DNA of 64,000 nt from JAKFDI01 sp036676235 (GCA_036676235.1 JAKFDI010000020.1:17228-81227); one strand, 5' to 3'. Shown: positions 25,975-35,337, numbered from the stretch's first letter. Translations and numbers: made by a program. Notes: generated from the letters alone by a model not told the origin.

Positions 25975-26739
25975 ATGATGTTCGATTCCCACGACGAGGT
26001 CATCCACGCCCGCGGCGGCTTCATCTACACCAGCGCTCACATCCGCACGCGCGCCACGGTGCGGCCGTCGGCGGTGCTGCTGTTCAGCGCCTGCGGGCGA
26101 CCGTTCGAGTTGAGCCTGCCGGGGCGGCGCGAGACGCTTCAGGCCGCTGCCATCCGCCCCAACGTGCAGCGCGGGCTCGACGCGGCCGGCGTGCGGCTGC
26201 TGAGCGTCAACATCCACCCGACGCATGCCGCGTTCGCGAGTTTTCATGCGCTCGAAGGCGACGGCCTGCTGCCCCTCGAGCGTGCGCAGTTTGCGGCGTT
26301 CGATGCCGACATGCTGGCGGCCTGCGCCGGCCGGCTTGACCGCGCGGCCGGTGCGCTGCTCTTCGAGCGGCTGGTGCGCGCGGGTGTTGACACGCTGCCG
26401 CGATGCGTGGCGCCGCATCCGCAGCGCGAGCGGCTGCTGCGCCTGCTGGCGCAGCAGCCCGACGCCCGGCTGCGCGACCTGGCCGAGGCGCTCGGCGTGT
26501 CGTACCACCGCATGTCGCATCTGTTCACCGACGCGATCGGACTGTCGTTCCGCAGCTACCAGAACTTCGATCGCATGGCCCGCGCCGGGCGGCAGTTCGC
26601 GAGCGGCCGCAGCTTCACCGGCATCGCCCATGCGGCGGGCTTCAGCGATTCGGCGCACCTCTCGCATACCTGGCAGCGGCGCTACGGACTTTCCCCGAGC
26701 GAGGTGCGCAGCGACAAGTACATACAAGCACATTCCTGA
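25975..26739 (+). CDS. AraC-family transcriptional regulator
   Basis: 254 residues. The C-terminal ~100 residues are an AraC double helix-turn-helix: LRDLAEALGVSYHRMSHLF and FTGIAHAAGFSDSAHLSHTW with the conserved ending YGLSPSEVR. The N-terminal sensor half is not recognised. It sits 52 bp upstream of the lipoprotein hydrolase gene and may control it. ATG 25975 was chosen; ATG 25978 and GTG 25921 are alternatives. Confidence 0.85.
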   Translation: MMFDSHDEVIHARGGFIYTSAHIRTRATVRPSAVLLFSACGRPFELSLPGRRETLQAAAIRPNVQRGLDAAGVRLLSVNIHPTHAAFASFHALEGDGLLPLERAQFAAFDADMLAACAGRLDRAAGALLFERLVRAGVDTLPRCVAPHPQRERLLRLLAQQPDARLRDLAEALGVSYHRMSHLFTDAIGLSFRSYQNFDRMARAGRQFASGRSFTGIAHAAGFSDSAHLSHTWQRRYGLSPSEVRSDKYIQAHS

Positions 26740-26791
26740 CGCACGCCCAAAGATCGCCCTTCGCCTCACACACAAGAGAAGGAGACAGATC

Positions 26792-28327
26792 ATGAAATTC
26801 CAACACTCGCCGACACTGATCGCCCTGGCCGCGAGTCTGATGCTGGTGGCCTGCGGCGGTGGCGATGATGACCCCGTCGTGCCCGAAGAGACCCGGGAAC
26901 AGGACAACCGCACTGCCTTCGCGCCCGTGCCTTTTGCGGTGGGGACCACATCGGCCAACACGGGATACCCGGACTTTGAGCAGAGTGCTGGCGGCAAGCC
27001 GAGCTTCACGGCGCTTACGGGCACGAGTTCGACGGGTGCGGCGCTGCCTGCAACGGACCGCTGGTCAGGCACGCTCAACGGCAGTGCATACCGCGTCGAA
27101 GTGCCGGCGAACTGGAACGGCAAGTTGGTCATGTATGCACACGGCTATCGCGGCACAGGCAACCCGGTCTATGTAGGAAATCCCTCGATCCGCCGCTACC
27201 TGATCGAGAACGGCTACGCCTGGGCTGCATCCAGCTACAGCAAAAACTACTACGACGTTCGTGCCGGCGTCGAAGACACCAACGCGCTAGCTTTGGAGTT
27301 CAACGCCATCGCTGCAGCTAACTCACGCCCGCTCACGGCGCCGACCAAGATCTACATCACCGGCCACTCGATGGGCGGGCACATCACGGCGGCCGCCATC
27401 GAACAGGAAGCGGCTGTGCACGCGGTGCACAAGGTCGCCTATGCCGGTGCCGTGCCGATGTGCGGCGTGGTCGGCGACACCGAGTTGTTCGACTACTTCG
27501 CCGGCGCGCAAGTTACCGCGCAGGCGCTCGCCGGGCTGCCGAAATACCCGTTCACCGGCTGGACCGACATTGCGGCGCAGGTCTCCAATACCCTGTTCAC
27601 GGGTGGCCTTACAGCGCAGGGCGCGCTGGCGACGCCGCTGGTTCCGAATGGCACCGCAGGCGCTCAGTACATGTCGGTGATCGAGAACCTGACCGGCGGC
27701 GACCGGCCGCTGTTCGAGATGGGCTACTCGCTCGGCAGCTTCGCCTCGGCCTACGGCACCTTCGGCGGCGACGGCACGCTCACGGGCATCCTCAACAAGA
27801 ACGTGCTCGACACCACCCGCTTCACCTACACCATCCAGGGTGATGCAGCCGCCTCGACCGCGCTGAATGCGGCGGCGCTCGACATCGCGCCCGACGCCGA
27901 CGCCAACCGTCTGCGCACCGACGGCCTGCGCTGGGTACCGAAGGTGAACGGCGAGTTCGGCATCCCGGTGGTCTCGATCCACACGCTGGGCGACCTGTTC
28001 GTTCCGTTCAGCATGGAACAGGTCTACCAGCAGCGCACCGCCGCCAAGGGCAACAGCGAGTGGCTGGTGCAGCGCGCGATCCGCGGCATCTCGCACTGCG
28101 ATTTCACCGTGGCAGAGCAGGTGAAAGCCTTCGACGACATGATCAAGTGGGAGCGCGACGGCATCGTCCCCGCGGGTGATGACGTCGTGACGCCGGCCAC
28201 GGTGGCCGCGCCGACCTATGGCTGCGCGTTCACCGATGACACCATCGGGCCCGACGACAGCGCCGGAACGGCGTTCCTGCGAAACAAGATCGCCACCGAT
28301 CCGGGAACCACCGCTTGCCCCATCTAA
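26792..28327 (+). CDS. Lipoprotein alpha/beta hydrolase
   Basis: 511 residues. Lipoprotein signal with lipobox LVAC (Cys21), then a Gly/Asp linker. The alpha/beta-hydrolase fold is shown by WNGKLVMYAHGYRGTG and the nucleophile elbow TGHSMGGHITA (Ser193); an Asp in HTLGDLFVPF and a His in GISHCDF are candidates for the rest of the triad. A good GAAGGAG ribosome site precedes the ATG. It may be a secreted esterase or depolymerase; the substrate is unknown. A strong terminator follows 20 bp after the stop. Confidence 0.82.
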   Translation: MKFQHSPTLIALAASLMLVACGGGDDDPVVPEETREQDNRTAFAPVPFAVGTTSANTGYPDFEQSAGGKPSFTALTGTSSTGAALPATDRWSGTLNGSAYRVEVPANWNGKLVMYAHGYRGTGNPVYVGNPSIRRYLIENGYAWAASSYSKNYYDVRAGVEDTNALALEFNAIAAANSRPLTAPTKIYITGHSMGGHITAAAIEQEAAVHAVHKVAYAGAVPMCGVVGDTELFDYFAGAQVTAQALAGLPKYPFTGWTDIAAQVSNTLFTGGLTAQGALATPLVPNGTAGAQYMSVIENLTGGDRPLFEMGYSLGSFASAYGTFGGDGTLTGILNKNVLDTTRFTYTIQGDAAASTALNAAALDIAPDADANRLRTDGLRWVPKVNGEFGIPVVSIHTLGDLFVPFSMEQVYQQRTAAKGNSEWLVQRAIRGISHCDFTVAEQVKAFDDMIKWERDGIVPAGDDVVTPATVAAPTYGCAFTDDTIGPDDSAGTAFLRNKIATDPGTTACPI

Positions 28328-28347
28328 CGGCCAGCGGCACATGACCG

Positions 28348-28372
28348 AGGGGAGCCGAGTGCTCCCCTTTTT
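28348..28372 (+). terminator. Rho-independent terminator after lipoprotein hydrolase gene
   Basis: 8-bp perfect stem AGGGGAGC / GCTCCCCT, 5-base loop, then a T run. It stands between two convergent genes and touches the stop of the antiporter gene on the other strand. Confidence 0.85.
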
Positions 28373-30372
28373 CATCCTCTCGCCAACAACTTCGCCTCCG
28401 CCAGCGACAGCGGCTGCGGCAGCCCCGACAGCACCAGCGTGTCGCCGCTGCCCAGCACCAGCGTGTCGTCGGGCCGGATCACCGTGCCCGACGCGCGGCG
28501 CACCGACACCACCGTGGCGCCCACAGCGTGCAGCGCCAAGTCGCTCAGGCATTGGCCGATGCAGGCGCCGCCGCCCGGCAGCGTCACGCTCAGCAGCCGC
28601 ACATGGCCGAGTTCGTCGGCGGTGTCGTCGTCCATGCCGTGGAAGTAGCCGCGCAGCAGGCTGTAGCGGGCGTCGCGCTGGTCCTGCACGACACGGATCA
28701 CCCGCCGCATCGGCACGCCGACGAGGGCAAGCGCGTGGCTTGCGAGCATGAGCGCGCCTTCGATGGCCTCGGGCACCACCTCCGTCGCGCCGGCCTGGCG
28801 CAGTTGTTCGAGCGCGCTGTCGTCGAGCGTGCGCACGACCACCGGCACGGCGGGCGCGTGGTGGCGCGCCAGATCGAGGATGCGCAGTGCCGAGGGCGTG
28901 TCGTGGTAGCTCACCACCACGGCCGTGGCGCGGGCGAGGCCGGCGGCCATCAGGCTCTGCAGCCGCGCCGCATCGCCGAACACCACGCTCTGGCCCGCGG
29001 CGGCGGCTTGGCGCACGCGATCGGGGTCGAGGTCGAGCGCGATGTAGCGGATGCCTTCGCCTTCGAGGATGCGCGCAAGGCTCTGCCCGCTGCGCCCGTA
29101 GCCGCAGATGATCACGTGCGCCTCGGTGTTGATGGCGCGCTTGGCGATCGTCGTCATCGCCACCGACTGCATCAGCCAGTCATTGGCGGACAGGCGCATC
29201 ACGATGCGGTCGCTGTGCATGATGATGAAGGGCGCGGCCAGCATGCTGAGCACCATGCTCGCGAGGATCGGGCTTTGCAGCCCGGGCGGAATGAGGTCGT
29301 GCGCGGTCGACAGGCTCAGCAGCACGAAGCCGAACTCGCCGGCCTGCGCGAGATACAGCCCGGTGCGCAGCGCCACGCCGGTGGCGGCACCGAAGAGCCT
29401 GGCCAAGCCGGCCACGAGCGCGAACTTGAACAGCACCGGCAGCACTGTCAGGAGCAGCACCAGCCCCCAACTGCGCAGCACCGCGCCGCCATCGAGTTTC
29501 ATGCCGATCGTGATGAAGAACAGGCCCAGCAGCACGCTGTGGAACGGCCGGATGTCGGTCTCGACCTGGTGCTTGTATTCGGTCTCGGCGATCAGCATGC
29601 CGGCCACGAAGGCGCCGAGCGCGAGCGACAGGCCGGCGTGTTCGGTCAACCAGGCCAGACCCAGCGTGAGCAGCAGGATGTTGAGGATGAACAGCTCGTC
29701 GCTCTTGCGCCGCGCCACCAGCGTGAGCCACCAGCGCATCACACGCTGGCCGCCGACCAGCAGCACCGTGAGCAGCGCCGCCGCCTTGAGCGCCGCCAGA
29801 CCCAGCTCGCGCGCCAGCACTTCGGGCGACGAGCCGAGCGCCGGAATCAGCACCAGCAGCGGCACCACGGCCAGATCCTGGAACAGCAACACGCCCATCA
29901 CGCGCCGGCCGTGCTCCGATTCGAGCTCCAGCCGATCGGCCATCAGCTTGCCGAGGATGGCCGTGCTGCTCATCGCCAGCGCCCCGCCCAGCGCCACGGC
30001 GCTCTGCCAGCCGAGGCCCCATGAGCGACCGGCCAGCGTGAACGCCCAGGCCAGCAGGGCATTGACGAGCACGGTGAGCGCCACGGTGAACGTGACCTGG
30101 CTCAACCCCAGCCCGAACACCAGCTTGCGCATGCTGCGCAGCTTGGGCAGGTGGAACTCGAGCCCGATCACGAACATCAGGAACACCACGCCGAATTCGG
30201 CGAGGTAGCGCACGCCGGAATCGTCTTCGGCCAGTGCCATCGCGTTCGGCCCGATCGCCACGCCGACCGCGAGGTAGCCGAGCATCGCAGGCAGCTTGAG
30301 CGTGCGGCACAGCACCACCCCGATGACGGCGGCGACGAGGTAGAGCAGCGCGAGGTCGAGGGTCGTCGCCAT
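28372..30372 (-). CDS. KefC/KefB-type CPA2 potassium/proton antiporter with RCK domains
   Basis: 666 residues. About 12 membrane segments occupy the first 390 residues, with family motifs LPAMLGYLAVGVAIGPNA, FLMFVIGLEFHLPKL and LAQAGEFGFVLLSLS. An RCK-N domain follows (VIICGYGRSGQSLARILEG) and then an RCK-C domain near the end (RLLSVTLPGGGACIGQCLSD). Kef systems export K+ in exchange for H+ and are held closed by glutathione. It is a second CPA2 antiporter in the window, distinct from the YbaL-like one. It is divergent from kdsD, 79 bp away; a Kef gene next to kdsD is a familiar pairing in Burkholderiales. Confidence 0.9.
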   Translation of the reverse strand: MATTLDLALLYLVAAVIGVVLCRTLKLPAMLGYLAVGVAIGPNAMALAEDDSGVRYLAEFGVVFLMFVIGLEFHLPKLRSMRKLVFGLGLSQVTFTVALTVLVNALLAWAFTLAGRSWGLGWQSAVALGGALAMSSTAILGKLMADRLELESEHGRRVMGVLLFQDLAVVPLLVLIPALGSSPEVLARELGLAALKAAALLTVLLVGGQRVMRWWLTLVARRKSDELFILNILLLTLGLAWLTEHAGLSLALGAFVAGMLIAETEYKHQVETDIRPFHSVLLGLFFITIGMKLDGGAVLRSWGLVLLLTVLPVLFKFALVAGLARLFGAATGVALRTGLYLAQAGEFGFVLLSLSTAHDLIPPGLQSPILASMVLSMLAAPFIIMHSDRIVMRLSANDWLMQSVAMTTIAKRAINTEAHVIICGYGRSGQSLARILEGEGIRYIALDLDPDRVRQAAAAGQSVVFGDAARLQSLMAAGLARATAVVVSYHDTPSALRILDLARHHAPAVPVVVRTLDDSALEQLRQAGATEVVPEAIEGALMLASHALALVGVPMRRVIRVVQDQRDARYSLLRGYFHGMDDDTADELGHVRLLSVTLPGGGACIGQCLSDLALHAVGATVVSVRRASGTVIRPDDTLVLGSGDTLVLSGLPQPLSLAEAKLLARG

Positions 30373-30451
30373 GAGGCCGTGGGTGCAGAGGCGGCCGCAG
30401 GGGCGTGCCTAGAATGACAGCCCCGCTTCGGGCCGATACCGGTCAATCGTA

Positions 30452-31462
30452 ATGGACGCCCTCCTTCGCTCGTCGCCGCCGATACCGCCGTTCGACCCCG
30501 CACGCGCGCTGGCACTGGCGGCGAAGACGCTCGACATTGAGGCCCAGGCCGTGCTCGGGCTGAAGGCGCGCCAGGGCGACAGCTTCGTCCACGCCGTCGA
30601 GGCCATGCTGCACTGCACCGGCCGCGTGGTGGTGATGGGCATGGGCAAGAGCGGCCACGTGGGCCGCAAGATTGCCGCCACGCTCGCCTCCACCGGCACG
30701 CCGGCGATGTTCGTGCACCCCGGCGAAGCCAGCCACGGCGACCTCGGCATGGTGGCGCCGGGCGACATCGTGGTGATGATTTCCAACTCCGGCGAGGCCG
30801 ACGAGGTGGTCAGCATCCTGCCGGCGATCAAGCGCGTGGGCATCACGCTCGTGGGCATGACCGGGCGCGCCGACTCCACGCTCGCAAGCCACGCTGACAT
30901 CGTGCTCGACACCACCGTGGACCAGGAAGCCTGCCCGCTCAACCTAGCGCCCACGGCCAGCACCACGGCGCAGATGGCGCTGGGCGACGCGCTGGCGGTG
31001 GCGCTGCTCGACGCGCGCGGCTTCCGCGAGGAAGACTTCGCACGTTCGCACCCCGGCGGCAGCCTCGGGCGCAAGCTGCTCACCCACGTGCGCGACCTCA
31101 TGCGCACCGGCGACGACCTGCCGCTGGTGCGCGCCGACACCGGCTTCAGCGACATGATGCGGCTGATGAGCGCCAAGGGCCTGGGCACGGCCATCGTGGT
31201 CGACGATGCGGGCCGGGTGCTCGGCATCTTCACCGACGGTGACCTGCGCCGCTGGCTCGAGAAGGGCCGCGACCTGCGCGGCTCCACCGCCGGCGAACTC
31301 ATGCATCCGAAGCCGCGCACCGTGCGCCCCGACATGCTCGCCGTCGAGGCCGCCGGCCTGATGGAAGAAGCGCGCATCACCGTCGTGCTCGTGGCCGATG
31401 CCGGCGGGCGCCTGGTCGGCGCGATCAACTCCAACGACCTGATGCGCGCGAAGGTCATCTGA
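30452..31462 (+). CDS. kdsD: Arabinose-5-phosphate isomerase (KpsF/GutQ family)
   Basis: 336 residues. Converts ribulose-5-phosphate to arabinose-5-phosphate, the first step of Kdo synthesis for LPS. The SIS sugar-isomerase domain has VVVMGMGKSGHVGRKIAATL and FVHPGEASHGDLGM; two CBS domains fill the C-terminal half (MRLMSAKGLGTAIVVDDAGR, ITVVLVADAGGRLVGAINSN). It overlaps kdsC by one base, so the genes are coupled. Confidence 0.94.
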   Translation: MDALLRSSPPIPPFDPARALALAAKTLDIEAQAVLGLKARQGDSFVHAVEAMLHCTGRVVVMGMGKSGHVGRKIAATLASTGTPAMFVHPGEASHGDLGMVAPGDIVVMISNSGEADEVVSILPAIKRVGITLVGMTGRADSTLASHADIVLDTTVDQEACPLNLAPTASTTAQMALGDALAVALLDARGFREEDFARSHPGGSLGRKLLTHVRDLMRTGDDLPLVRADTGFSDMMRLMSAKGLGTAIVVDDAGRVLGIFTDGDLRRWLEKGRDLRGSTAGELMHPKPRTVRPDMLAVEAAGLMEEARITVVLVADAGGRLVGAINSNDLMRAKVI

Positions 31463-32046
31463 TGAGCCGCGCCGTGCTGCCGGGCGCGCCAGCGCTCGCT
31501 TTCGAGCCGGAGCTGCTGCTCGCGGCGCAGGGCATCCGCGCGGCGATCTTCGACGTCGACGGCGTGCTCACCGACGGGCGCATCTACCTGAGCGAGCGCG
31601 GCGAGGAGTTCAAGGCCTTCAGCACGCTGGACGGCCACGGGCTCAAGCTGCTGGCACAGGGCGGCATCGTGCCGGTCGTGATCACCGGGCGCGATTCGCC
31701 GGCGGTGCGGCGGCGTGTCGCCGATCTGGGTATCACGCACGCCGTGTACGGCGCGGCCGACAAGCTCGCCGCGGCTGAGCCGCTGCTCACGCAGTTGCAG
31801 ATCGACTGGCCGCAGCTCGCGGTCATGGGCGACGACTGGCCCGACCTGCCGCTCATGACACGCGCCGGCTTCGCCGTGGCGCCCGCGGGCGCGCACATCG
31901 AGGCGCGCGCGGTGGCCGACCACGTCACCCGCGCGGCGGGCGGCCACGGCGCGGCGCGCGAGTGCTGCGATCTGCTGCTGACCGCCGCCGGGCGTTACGC
32001 GGCGCTGCTGCACGGCCACCTGCGCACGCTCGACCGTGGCGATTGA
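31462..32046 (+). CDS. kdsC: 3-deoxy-D-manno-octulosonate 8-phosphate phosphatase
   Basis: 194 residues, HAD superfamily, C0 type without a cap domain. Catalytic motif IFDVDGVLTDGRIYLSE with Asp31 and Asp33; the later MGDDWPDLPLMTRAGFAVA is the metal-binding motif. Removes phosphate from Kdo-8-P in Kdo synthesis. Its 3' end overlaps lptC by 11 bases. Confidence 0.94.
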   Translation: MSRAVLPGAPALAFEPELLLAAQGIRAAIFDVDGVLTDGRIYLSERGEEFKAFSTLDGHGLKLLAQGGIVPVVITGRDSPAVRRRVADLGITHAVYGAADKLAAAEPLLTQLQIDWPQLAVMGDDWPDLPLMTRAGFAVAPAGAHIEARAVADHVTRAAGGHGAARECCDLLLTAAGRYAALLHGHLRTLDRGD

Positions 32047-32713
32047 AGACCAGCTGCTCGACGGGCCGGCCGCGCTCGCGCCGGCGGCGTCGCTGCCCGA
32101 AGCGCCGCGCCGCCGTGGTATCGCCGAGCGCCTGTTCGCGGCCTCGTCGTACCTGCCGCTGATCCTGATGGCGCTGCTGGCGCTCGGCACCTGGTGGCTG
32201 GTGCGCAACACGCCGGTGCTGGAGCCGCCGCGTGCCGCGGTGCCGCTGCGCCACGAGCCCGACTACACGATGAGCGGCTTTCTCGTGCAGCGCTTCGGCG
32301 ACGACGGCAGCATGCGCGCGCAGCTCGAGGGCGACATGCTGCGCCACTACCCGGATACCGACACCCTCGAGGTCGACAACGCACGCCTGCGCGCCGTGGC
32401 GCCCGACGGCCGGGTCACGGTGGCCACGGCACGGCTGGCGCTGTCCAACGGCGACGGCAGCGAAGTGCAGCTGAAAGGCGGCGCGAACGTGGTGCGTGAG
32501 GCACTGGGCGACGAGCCGTCCATCGAGTTCAACGGCGAGTTCCTGCACTTCTTCGTCGCCACCGAGCGCATTCGCTCGCACCTCCCGGTGCTGATGACGC
32601 AGGGCGGCACCGAGATCCGCGCCGACGCGCTCGACTACGACCATCTCGACCGCGTCGTGGAGCTGCGCGGGAATGTGCGCGCCGTCTTCCCGGCGCGCAC
32701 GGTGCGGCGATGA
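32036..32713 (+). CDS. lptC: LPS transport periplasmic bridge protein LptC
   Basis: 225 residues with a GTG start. One N-terminal membrane helix (YLPLILMALLALGTWWLV), then a periplasmic beta-jellyroll: DYTMSGFLVQRFGDDGSMRA, GDMLRHYPDTDTLEVDNARL and LDYDHLDRVVELRGNVRAVF. LptC passes LPS from LptBFG to LptA. Typical Burkholderiales order is kdsD-kdsC-lptC-lptA-lptB, but here an SDR gene follows and lptA/lptB are not in the window. Confidence 0.88.
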   Translation: MAIEDQLLDGPAALAPAASLPEAPRRRGIAERLFAASSYLPLILMALLALGTWWLVRNTPVLEPPRAAVPLRHEPDYTMSGFLVQRFGDDGSMRAQLEGDMLRHYPDTDTLEVDNARLRAVAPDGRVTVATARLALSNGDGSEVQLKGGANVVREALGDEPSIEFNGEFLHFFVATERIRSHLPVLMTQGGTEIRADALDYDHLDRVVELRGNVRAVFPARTVRR

Positions 32714-33486
32714 CGGCTCGCCTCGTCTACATCACCGGCGCGTCCAGCGGCATCGGGCAGGCGCTCGCGCTGCGTTTTCATCGCGCCGGGTACCGGCTGG
32801 CGCTGGTGGCGCGGCGCGAGGCGCAGCTTCGGGAGTGGGCCGCCGCGCAGGGTCTCTCGGCGGCGGACTGCAGCGTGTACGCGGCCGACGTGCGCGACAT
32901 CGAAAGCATCACCGGCGCCGGGCGCACCTGCATCGCAGCGCAAGGCCTGCCCGACGTGGTGATCGCCAACGCCGGCATCAGCGCCGGTGTCGACACGGCG
33001 CAGGCCGAAGACCTGGAGGTCATTCGCGCCACCTACGAGACCAACAACCTCGGCATGGCGGCGACGTTCCAACCCTTCGTGGCCGCCATGTGCGCGCGCG
33101 GTAGCGGGCGGCTGGTGGGCATCGCGAGCGTGGCCGGAATCCGAGGCCTGCCGGGACATGCGGCTTACTGTTCGAGCAAGGCGGCGGTCATCAGCTATTG
33201 CGAAAGCCTGCGCGGCGAATGCCGGCCGTTCGGGGTGAAGGTGGTGACGCTCGGGCCGGGCTACGTGGATACGCCGCTCACGCGCGGCAACCCGTATTCG
33301 ATGCCGTTCCTGATGCAGCCAGACGAGTTTGCCGACCAGGCGTTCAAGGCCATCGATGCCGGCGTGAGCTACCGCGTGATCCCGTGGCAGATGGGCGTGG
33401 TGGCCAAGCTGCTGCGGCTGCTGCCGAACTGGCTGTTCGACACGATGCTCGCCGGCCGGGCGCGCAAGCCGCGCCAGCCTCGCTGA
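32710..33486 (+). CDS. Short-chain dehydrogenase/reductase (SDR)
   Basis: 258 residues. Rossmann fold with YITGASSGIGQALALRFH (the TGxxxGIG cofactor motif), VIANAGISAG (NAG motif) and the catalytic Y-x3-K in HAAYCSSKAAV. Substrate unknown. The ATG overlaps the lptC stop (ATGA), so it is cotranscribed with the LPS genes. Two hairpins follow at 33508-33561. Confidence 0.9.
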   Translation: MTARLVYITGASSGIGQALALRFHRAGYRLALVARREAQLREWAAAQGLSAADCSVYAADVRDIESITGAGRTCIAAQGLPDVVIANAGISAGVDTAQAEDLEVIRATYETNNLGMAATFQPFVAAMCARGSGRLVGIASVAGIRGLPGHAAYCSSKAAVISYCESLRGECRPFGVKVVTLGPGYVDTPLTRGNPYSMPFLMQPDEFADQAFKAIDAGVSYRVIPWQMGVVAKLLRLLPNWLFDTMLAGRARKPRQPR

Positions 33487-33507
33487 TCGCGGCAGCGCCA
33501 ACGAAAA

Positions 33508-33532
33508 GGCGGTGGGCCGAAGCGCCACCGCC
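33508..33532. terminator. Stem-loop terminator between convergent genes
   Basis: 8-bp stem GGCGGTGG / CCACCGCC with a 9-base loop, preceded by AAAA. It is positioned 21 bp after the SDR stop. The T run is poor on the plus side, while the minus-strand side offers TTTT, so it may serve the RRM gene as well. Confidence 0.6.
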
Positions 33533-33541
33533 TGATCTTGC

Positions 33542-33561
33542 AACCGGCCTTGCGGCCGGTT
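33542..33561. terminator. Second stem-loop between convergent genes
   Basis: 8-bp perfect stem AACCGGCC / GGCCGGTT with a 4-base loop. It stands 31 bp before the stop of the RRM gene. There is no clear T run, so its role as a terminator is tentative. Confidence 0.45.
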
Positions 33562-33592
33562 CATGAAAGTCTGTACAGCTCAGTGGTACAGA

Positions 33593-34066
33593 TCAGTAGC
33601 CGCCGCGGCCGCCACCACCACCGCCGTAGCCGCCGCCACCGCCGGAGCGGCCACCGCCACCACCGCCGTAGCCGCCGCCACCGCCGGAGCGACCGCCGCC
33701 GCCGCCGCCATAGCCGCCACCACCACCGTAGCCACCACCACCGCCGCTGCCGCCACCGCCGTAGCCGCCACCGCCGGAGCGGCCACCGCCGCCGCCGCCG
33801 AAGCCGCCCGGACGCTCTTCACGCGGGCGAGCTTCGTTCACGACCAGCGCGCGGCCGTCGAGGGCCTGGCCGTTCATGCCGTTGATGGCTGCCTGCGCTT
33901 CGGCGTCAGAGCCCATTTCGACAAAGCCGAAGCCCTTCGAACGGCCAGTGTCGCGGTCCATCATGACCTTGGCCGAAGCCACGGTGCCGAACTGCGCGAA
34001 TGCTTGTTGGAGATCCTCGTCGCGAACGCTGTACGCGAGGTTGCCGACGTAGAGTTTGTTGCCCAT
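33593..34066 (-). CDS. Glycine-rich RRM RNA-binding protein
   Basis: 157 residues. The first ~80 form one RNA-recognition motif with both RNP motifs: KLYVGNLAYSV (RNP2) and RSKGFGFVEM (RNP1). The last ~70 residues are low-complexity Gly/Tyr/Ser/Arg repeats (GGGGYGGGG, GGGRSGGGG), like plant and cyanobacterial glycine-rich RNA-binding proteins that respond to cold. The long G/C-rich repeat encoding this tail makes spurious ORFs on the other strand. It probably binds mRNA and may phase-separate. ATG at 34066 is the normal RRM start (MGNKLYVGN). Confidence 0.92.
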   Translation of the reverse strand: MGNKLYVGNLAYSVRDEDLQQAFAQFGTVASAKVMMDRDTGRSKGFGFVEMGSDAEAQAAINGMNGQALDGRALVVNEARPREERPGGFGGGGGGRSGGGGYGGGGSGGGGGYGGGGGYGGGGGGRSGGGGGYGGGGGGRSGGGGGYGGGGGGRGGY

Positions 34067-34371
34067 TTGAGAGCGCCTTTCTTCCTGAGTGACCCTGATA
34101 GATGAAAACCTCTGGAGCTTCAAGCCAACCTGAACCACTCAACGAAGGCGCTGACTACCCGACAGAGAATTTTCATTATCACGGACTTGAGAATTAATGC
34201 GCATGCCCGCGATTATCAAAGTGTTGTTTTCGATACAGCGAAGGCGCAGGCGGCGCGCCGTTTTGGGGCGACTGCGGGTTCGGCTCAAGGAAATCTAGGG
34301 AAAACACTTTCCCTAAAACGTCAGTCACCGGCCGGCCCATATCATCGTCCGCCGCGCCGCACCTTCGTGAC
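34067..34371. other. Intergenic region with likely promoter and leader of the RRM gene
   Basis: 305 bp, noticeably AT-richer than its surroundings around 34160-34250. On the minus strand GATAAT at 34175-34180 resembles a -10 box but lacks a clear -35; it would give a leader of about 105 bases, as is usual for cold-shock-type RNA-binding protein mRNAs. On the plus strand it must also hold the promoter of the membrane-protein gene. No ORF here is convincing. Confidence 0.4.
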
Positions 34372-35316
34372 ATGCAGTCCCACCTCTCCCGCAGCCCGCT
34401 CGACGCGCTCGGCGCCATCCTCGCGAGCGTCGATGCGGTTCGCAATCTGCGCGCGCTGTATGTGTTGCTGGCCACCTTTGCCGGGTCCGGCCTGCTGATG
34501 GCGATGGCCCGCTCGGCGCTGGCGCGTGACGCCGGCTGGCTGGGCGCGATCGAGATCGGCGCCGCACTGTTCATCGCCTTCTACGGCGCCAATGCCGCCG
34601 GCATCCTATTGATGGACCAGGCCCGCGGCCGCGCGGTGCGCGAGGTATCCGAGGCGCTGCGGGCGGCGGCATCGTCGGCTCACCGAGTGCTGGCGATCGT
34701 GCTGGGCATTGCCGCGATCGTGGCGGTGCTGGGCGCGGCACTGGTCGCGCTGCTGTGGCTGTCGCGCACCGACGTGACCGGCCCGGTGCTCGGTCCGGTG
34801 ATCTTCGGCGCGGTCGTGCCGCTGGGCGCCGTGGTGGTGGGCCTGGTGCTGCTGTCGCTCGTGGCCGTGGTGGTGCCGCTGGCGGCGCCGGGCGTGTGGG
34901 CGGGCCGCCGCGCGCTGCCGCTGCTGCGGCAACTGGCGCACTGGGCGCGTCACCGGCTGCTGACGGTCGCGCTGCTGATGGGTGCGGTGAGCCTGCTGTC
35001 GGGTGGGGTCGGCGCGCTCGTGACCTTCGTGCTGGCCGCGGGCGGACGCGTGGTGGCCCAGCTCGCGGTCGTGGTGGTGGGTGTGGACGTGCCGCTGCAG
35101 CAGCTCACCGCCGGCCTGTTCGGTTACGGCGTGCGCAGCCTCGGCGCAGTGGCGGCGCCGGCCGAATCGGCAAGCCATGTGGCGGCGGCGCTGGTGGGCG
35201 GCGGCGTGGTGTTTCCGCTCGCGCTTGTGCTGCCTGGCCTCGTGTACCTGCGGGGCGCGTGCACGGTGTACCTGGCGCTGAACGAAGAGCCGCTCGCTTC
35301 GAGCGACGCGGCATGA
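34372..35316 (+). CDS. Hypothetical multi-pass membrane protein
   Basis: 314 residues with about six hydrophobic segments (for example LGIAAIVAVLGAALVALLWL, FGAVVPLGAVVVGLVLLSLV, LALVLPGLVYLRGACTVYLA) and short polar loops. No family was recognised. Strong Ala/Val/Leu bias and proper GC3 support real coding. No obvious operon partner; the next gene starts 105 bp later after a repeat. Confidence 0.7.
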   Translation: MQSHLSRSPLDALGAILASVDAVRNLRALYVLLATFAGSGLLMAMARSALARDAGWLGAIEIGAALFIAFYGANAAGILLMDQARGRAVREVSEALRAAASSAHRVLAIVLGIAAIVAVLGAALVALLWLSRTDVTGPVLGPVIFGAVVPLGAVVVGLVLLSLVAVVVPLAAPGVWAGRRALPLLRQLAHWARHRLLTVALLMGAVSLLSGGVGALVTFVLAAGGRVVAQLAVVVVGVDVPLQQLTAGLFGYGVRSLGAVAAPAESASHVAAALVGGGVVFPLALVLPGLVYLRGACTVYLALNEEPLASSDAA

Positions 35317-35337
35317 GACACCTCGTGTCAACCCGTC

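Noticed and set aside
33593..33800. Possible tandem or CRISPR-like repeat
   Set aside because: The repeats are codons for the Gly-rich tail, with no spacers.
33563..34105. 180-codon plus-strand open frame rich in Ala and Thr
   Set aside because: It is the complement of the Gly-rich repeat of the RRM protein.
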